Positions 12,574-13,915 of a stretch of 13,915 bases of DNA are shown piece by piece. Each line of letters opens with the position of its first letter. Within the stretch, counting starts at the first letter, position 1. Origin of the DNA: Verrucomicrobiota bacterium (GTDB lineage: Bacteria; Verrucomicrobiota; Verrucomicrobiia; Opitutales; Opitutaceae); the NCBI GenBank assembly GCA_023426435.1, contig JAFAAS010000100.1, forward strand, positions 1 through 13,915, written 5' to 3'. Under the pieces are notes generated by a model. It was not told where the DNA came from and did not search any database. It saw only the letters and a list, made by a program, of their open reading frames with translations. The translations under genes and the position numbers were made by a program.

Positions 12574-13604
12574 GGTTGGAGGATGACCTTCATGTATCGG
12601 CCGCCGTCGGGAGCGGAGAGACGTTTGAACCACGCGGCGCCTTCGTCGAGCGAGGCGCGGGCAGCAATGAGCGGGGCGACGTCGATGATGCGGCGCGCGA
12701 TGAGATCGATGCAGAGCGGGTATTCGCCGGCGGAACCGCAGGTGCCGTGGAGGGTGAGCTCGCGGGTGACGACGTTTTGGAGCGGGAAATCGATTTTCGG
12801 GGCGAGGTTGCCGACGAGGACGACGTGGCCGCCGCGGCGGACGAGTTGAATGGCGAGCTGGGTGGTTGGTGAAATGCCGACGACTTCGAAGGCGGCGTCG
12901 GCGCCGTGGTTGTTCGTGAGTTTCGCGATTTCGGCGGGGACGTCGCCGGTGCGGGAGTTGAGCGTGTGCGTGGCGCCGAGGGTGCGGGCGAGTTCGAGGC
13001 GGGAGTTTTCGAGATCGACGGCGACGATGGTTTTGGCGCCGGCCCAGCGGAGCGCTTGGACGACGAGGAGGCCGATCATGCCGGCGCCGACGACGACGGT
13101 GGTTTCGGGACGATGCGAGGCGAGGCGGCCGACGGCGTGGATGGCGATCGCGACGGGCTCGATCATCGCGGCGTGTTCGAAGGAGAGCTCGGGTGGGATC
13201 GCGTGGACGATGCGTTCGGGGACGGCGAGGAATTCGGCGAAGGCGCCGTGTTGTTTGTATTCGGAAGGTGATACACCGACGACGCGACGGTGAGCGCAGA
13301 GATTGATACGGCCGGCGCGGCAGTCGTTGCATTCGCCGCAGTAGATGGTGGAGTCGAACGTGACGCGGTCGCCGGGTTTGAAGCGTTGGGCGTTGCGGCC
13401 GGTGGCGGCGATTTCGCCGGCGGCTTCGTGTCCCATGATGAGAGGAGGATTGCGGCGGCCGCTGGAGCCGTCCCAGCCGTGGATGTCGCTACCGCAAATG
13501 CCGCAGGCGCGAATGCGGATGAGAACTTCGTCGTCGGCGGGGATGGGGGTGGGAAAGTCTTGGAGTTCGAGCGTGGACGGGGCGGTGAGGACGAGGGCTT
13601 TCAT
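12570..13604 (-). CDS. Zinc-dependent medium-chain dehydrogenase (sugar/polyol or threonine dehydrogenase-like)
   Basis: This is a 344-residue MDR alcohol dehydrogenase that oxidises a secondary alcohol, probably of a sugar, polyol or sugar acid, with NAD(P)+. Catalytic zinc ligands fit C37 (GICGSD), H59/E60 (GHEAAG) and E149 (IEPVA). The structural zinc site has C89, C92, C95 and C103 (YCGECNDCRAGRINLC). The Rossmann motif is VVGAGMIG (171-178), and D197 near AVDLENS suggests NAD+ preference. Length and motifs match L-idonate, sorbitol, galactitol-phosphate and threonine dehydrogenases; which one cannot be decided. No signal peptide, so cytosolic. It is the first gene of the minus-strand group and overlaps the SDR gene by four bases. 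Two linked dehydrogenases would allow oxidation at one carbon and reduction at another, as in idonate-gluconate interconversion; this is inference. Confidence 0.9.
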   Translation of the reverse strand: MKALVLTAPSTLELQDFPTPIPADDEVLIRIRACGICGSDIHGWDGSSGRRNPPLIMGHEAAGEIAATGRNAQRFKPGDRVTFDSTIYCGECNDCRAGRINLCAHRRVVGVSPSEYKQHGAFAEFLAVPERIVHAIPPELSFEHAAMIEPVAIAIHAVGRLASHRPETTVVVGAGMIGLLVVQALRWAGAKTIVAVDLENSRLELARTLGATHTLNSRTGDVPAEIAKLTNNHGADAAFEVVGISPTTQLAIQLVRRGGHVVLVGNLAPKIDFPLQNVVTRELTLHGTCGSAGEYPLCIDLIARRIIDVAPLIAARASLDEGAAWFKRLSAPDGGRYMKVILQP

Positions 13605-13612
13605 GCGGGGTG

Positions 13613-13629
13613 GGGGGAATTGCTAGCCG
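13613..13629 (-). promoter_or_regulatory. Leader motif shared with the lactonase gene, copy 2
   Basis: Read on the minus strand, CGGCTAGCAATTCCCCC ends 8 bases before the dehydrogenase start codon. It equals the lactonase leader (10671-10689) apart from two missing bases. Confidence 0.35.
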
Positions 13630-13713
13630 CGAAGGGTGAGGGAACAGAGGAGAGCAAGGTGAGCGAAGGTGCAACGGTGGGGGATAGTCGACTCGTTGAC
13701 GGAGACGGGAATG

Positions 13714-13779
13714 GCCGCAAAGAGGCGCAGAAGGCGCAAAGAAAGAAGGAAGGTGGACCACAGAGGGACGGAGGCACGG
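13714..13779. repeat. Dispersed-type GGCGCA/AAAGA repeat upstream of the dehydrogenase gene
   Basis: The 184-bp spacer 13605-13788 has no gene. It contains GCAAAGAGGCGCAGAAGGCG (13716-13735), continuing GCAAAG, and then CCACAGAGGGACGGAGGCAC (13758-13777). This is the same style of short irregular repeat as at 10706 and 11694. Any dehydrogenase promoter must lie in or near it, but none is recognisable. Confidence 0.5.
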
Positions 13780-13788
13780 GGGGATCCC

Positions 13789-13915
13789 TGTGGGCTTGCC
13801 CCGATTTTTCGGACACGGGGTTGAGCGGATTTGATGTGGTTAGTTGCTGACAGATTCGAAGTCGAGCGGCGTTCGGTAACCAAGGGCCGAGTGAAGCCTG
13901 CGGGTGTTATAGAAG
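13789..13915 (-). mobile_element. IS3-family insertion sequence, one terminus (right end in transposase orientation)
   Basis: The window ends inside an insertion sequence. The proposed terminus begins TGTGGGCTTGCCCCG at 13789, with the TG...CA ends typical of IS3 elements, followed by TTTTTCGG and, 51 bases in, the transposase stop codon. The exact end could be 13789 or 13791. The other end and any target duplication are outside the window. The element lies upstream of the dehydrogenase gene and is transcribed toward it. Confidence 0.75.
13840..13915 (-). CDS. IS3-family transposase (OrfB), C-terminal fragment cut by window edge
   Basis: The minus strand from 13914 reads FYNTRRLHSALGYRTPLDFE, then SVSN and a TAA stop (13842-13840). 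The sequence YNxxRxHSALGYxTPxDFE is the conserved C-terminal end of the DDE integrase domain of IS3-family OrfB. Only the last 24 residues are visible; the catalytic residues and the frameshift with OrfA lie beyond the edge. The ending looks intact, with no frameshift. Confidence 0.88.
   Translation of the reverse strand, partial: FYNTRRLHSALGYRTPLDFESVSN

Noticed and set aside
12574..13332. N-terminal extension of the SDR open frame
   Set aside because: This part is the wrong frame within the dehydrogenase gene; the SDR fold begins just after the ATG at 12573.

Overview
The window is GC-rich (roughly two thirds G+C by eye), gene-dense bacterial DNA. No rRNA, tRNA or phylogenetic marker gene is present, so taxonomy is an inference. 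System II cytochrome c maturation, a porin-cytochrome cluster, a near absence of Shine-Dalgarno sequences and several kinds of dispersed intergenic repeat (GAGAAC hexamers, CGCGAAG repeats, CACGGATGAA repeats) together suggest an environmental Verrucomicrobiota bacterium, possibly of the Opitutaceae type. That assignment is moderate to weak.

Left half (1-7738): a respiratory electron-transfer locus. On the minus strand lie resB and a ccsA cut by the window edge, the two halves of a System II haem lyase. Diverging from them on the plus strand are a small exported monohaem cytochrome c, a seven-haem inner-membrane NapC/NirT cytochrome resembling Geobacter ImcH, an eight-haem MtrA/DmsE-type cytochrome with a lipoprotein signal, and a 678-residue MtrB/PioB-type outer-membrane barrel. 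A strong terminator follows the barrel gene. Together these make a plausible quinone pool -> inner membrane -> periplasm -> outer membrane conduit, with the machinery to attach its haems encoded next door. No cell-surface cytochrome is present, and the direction of electron flow cannot be read from the sequence. Two haem motifs are non-standard (CX3CH and CX4CH).

Middle (7834-9366): one plus-strand gene for a divergent RtcB-type RNA ligase, unrelated to its neighbours.

Right half (9548-13604, all minus strand): a carbohydrate-oxidation group. In transcription order it holds a zinc-dependent sugar/polyol dehydrogenase, an SDR oxidoreductase joined to it by an ATGA overlap, a secreted xylose-isomerase-like TIM-barrel protein, and a secreted lactonase-type beta-propeller. 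The SDR has Arg where the catalytic Lys of the YxxxK motif is expected. The spacers are full of dispersed repeats, some of which run into the ends of genes.

Right edge (about 13789-13915): one end of an IS3-family insertion sequence, with the last residues of its transposase.
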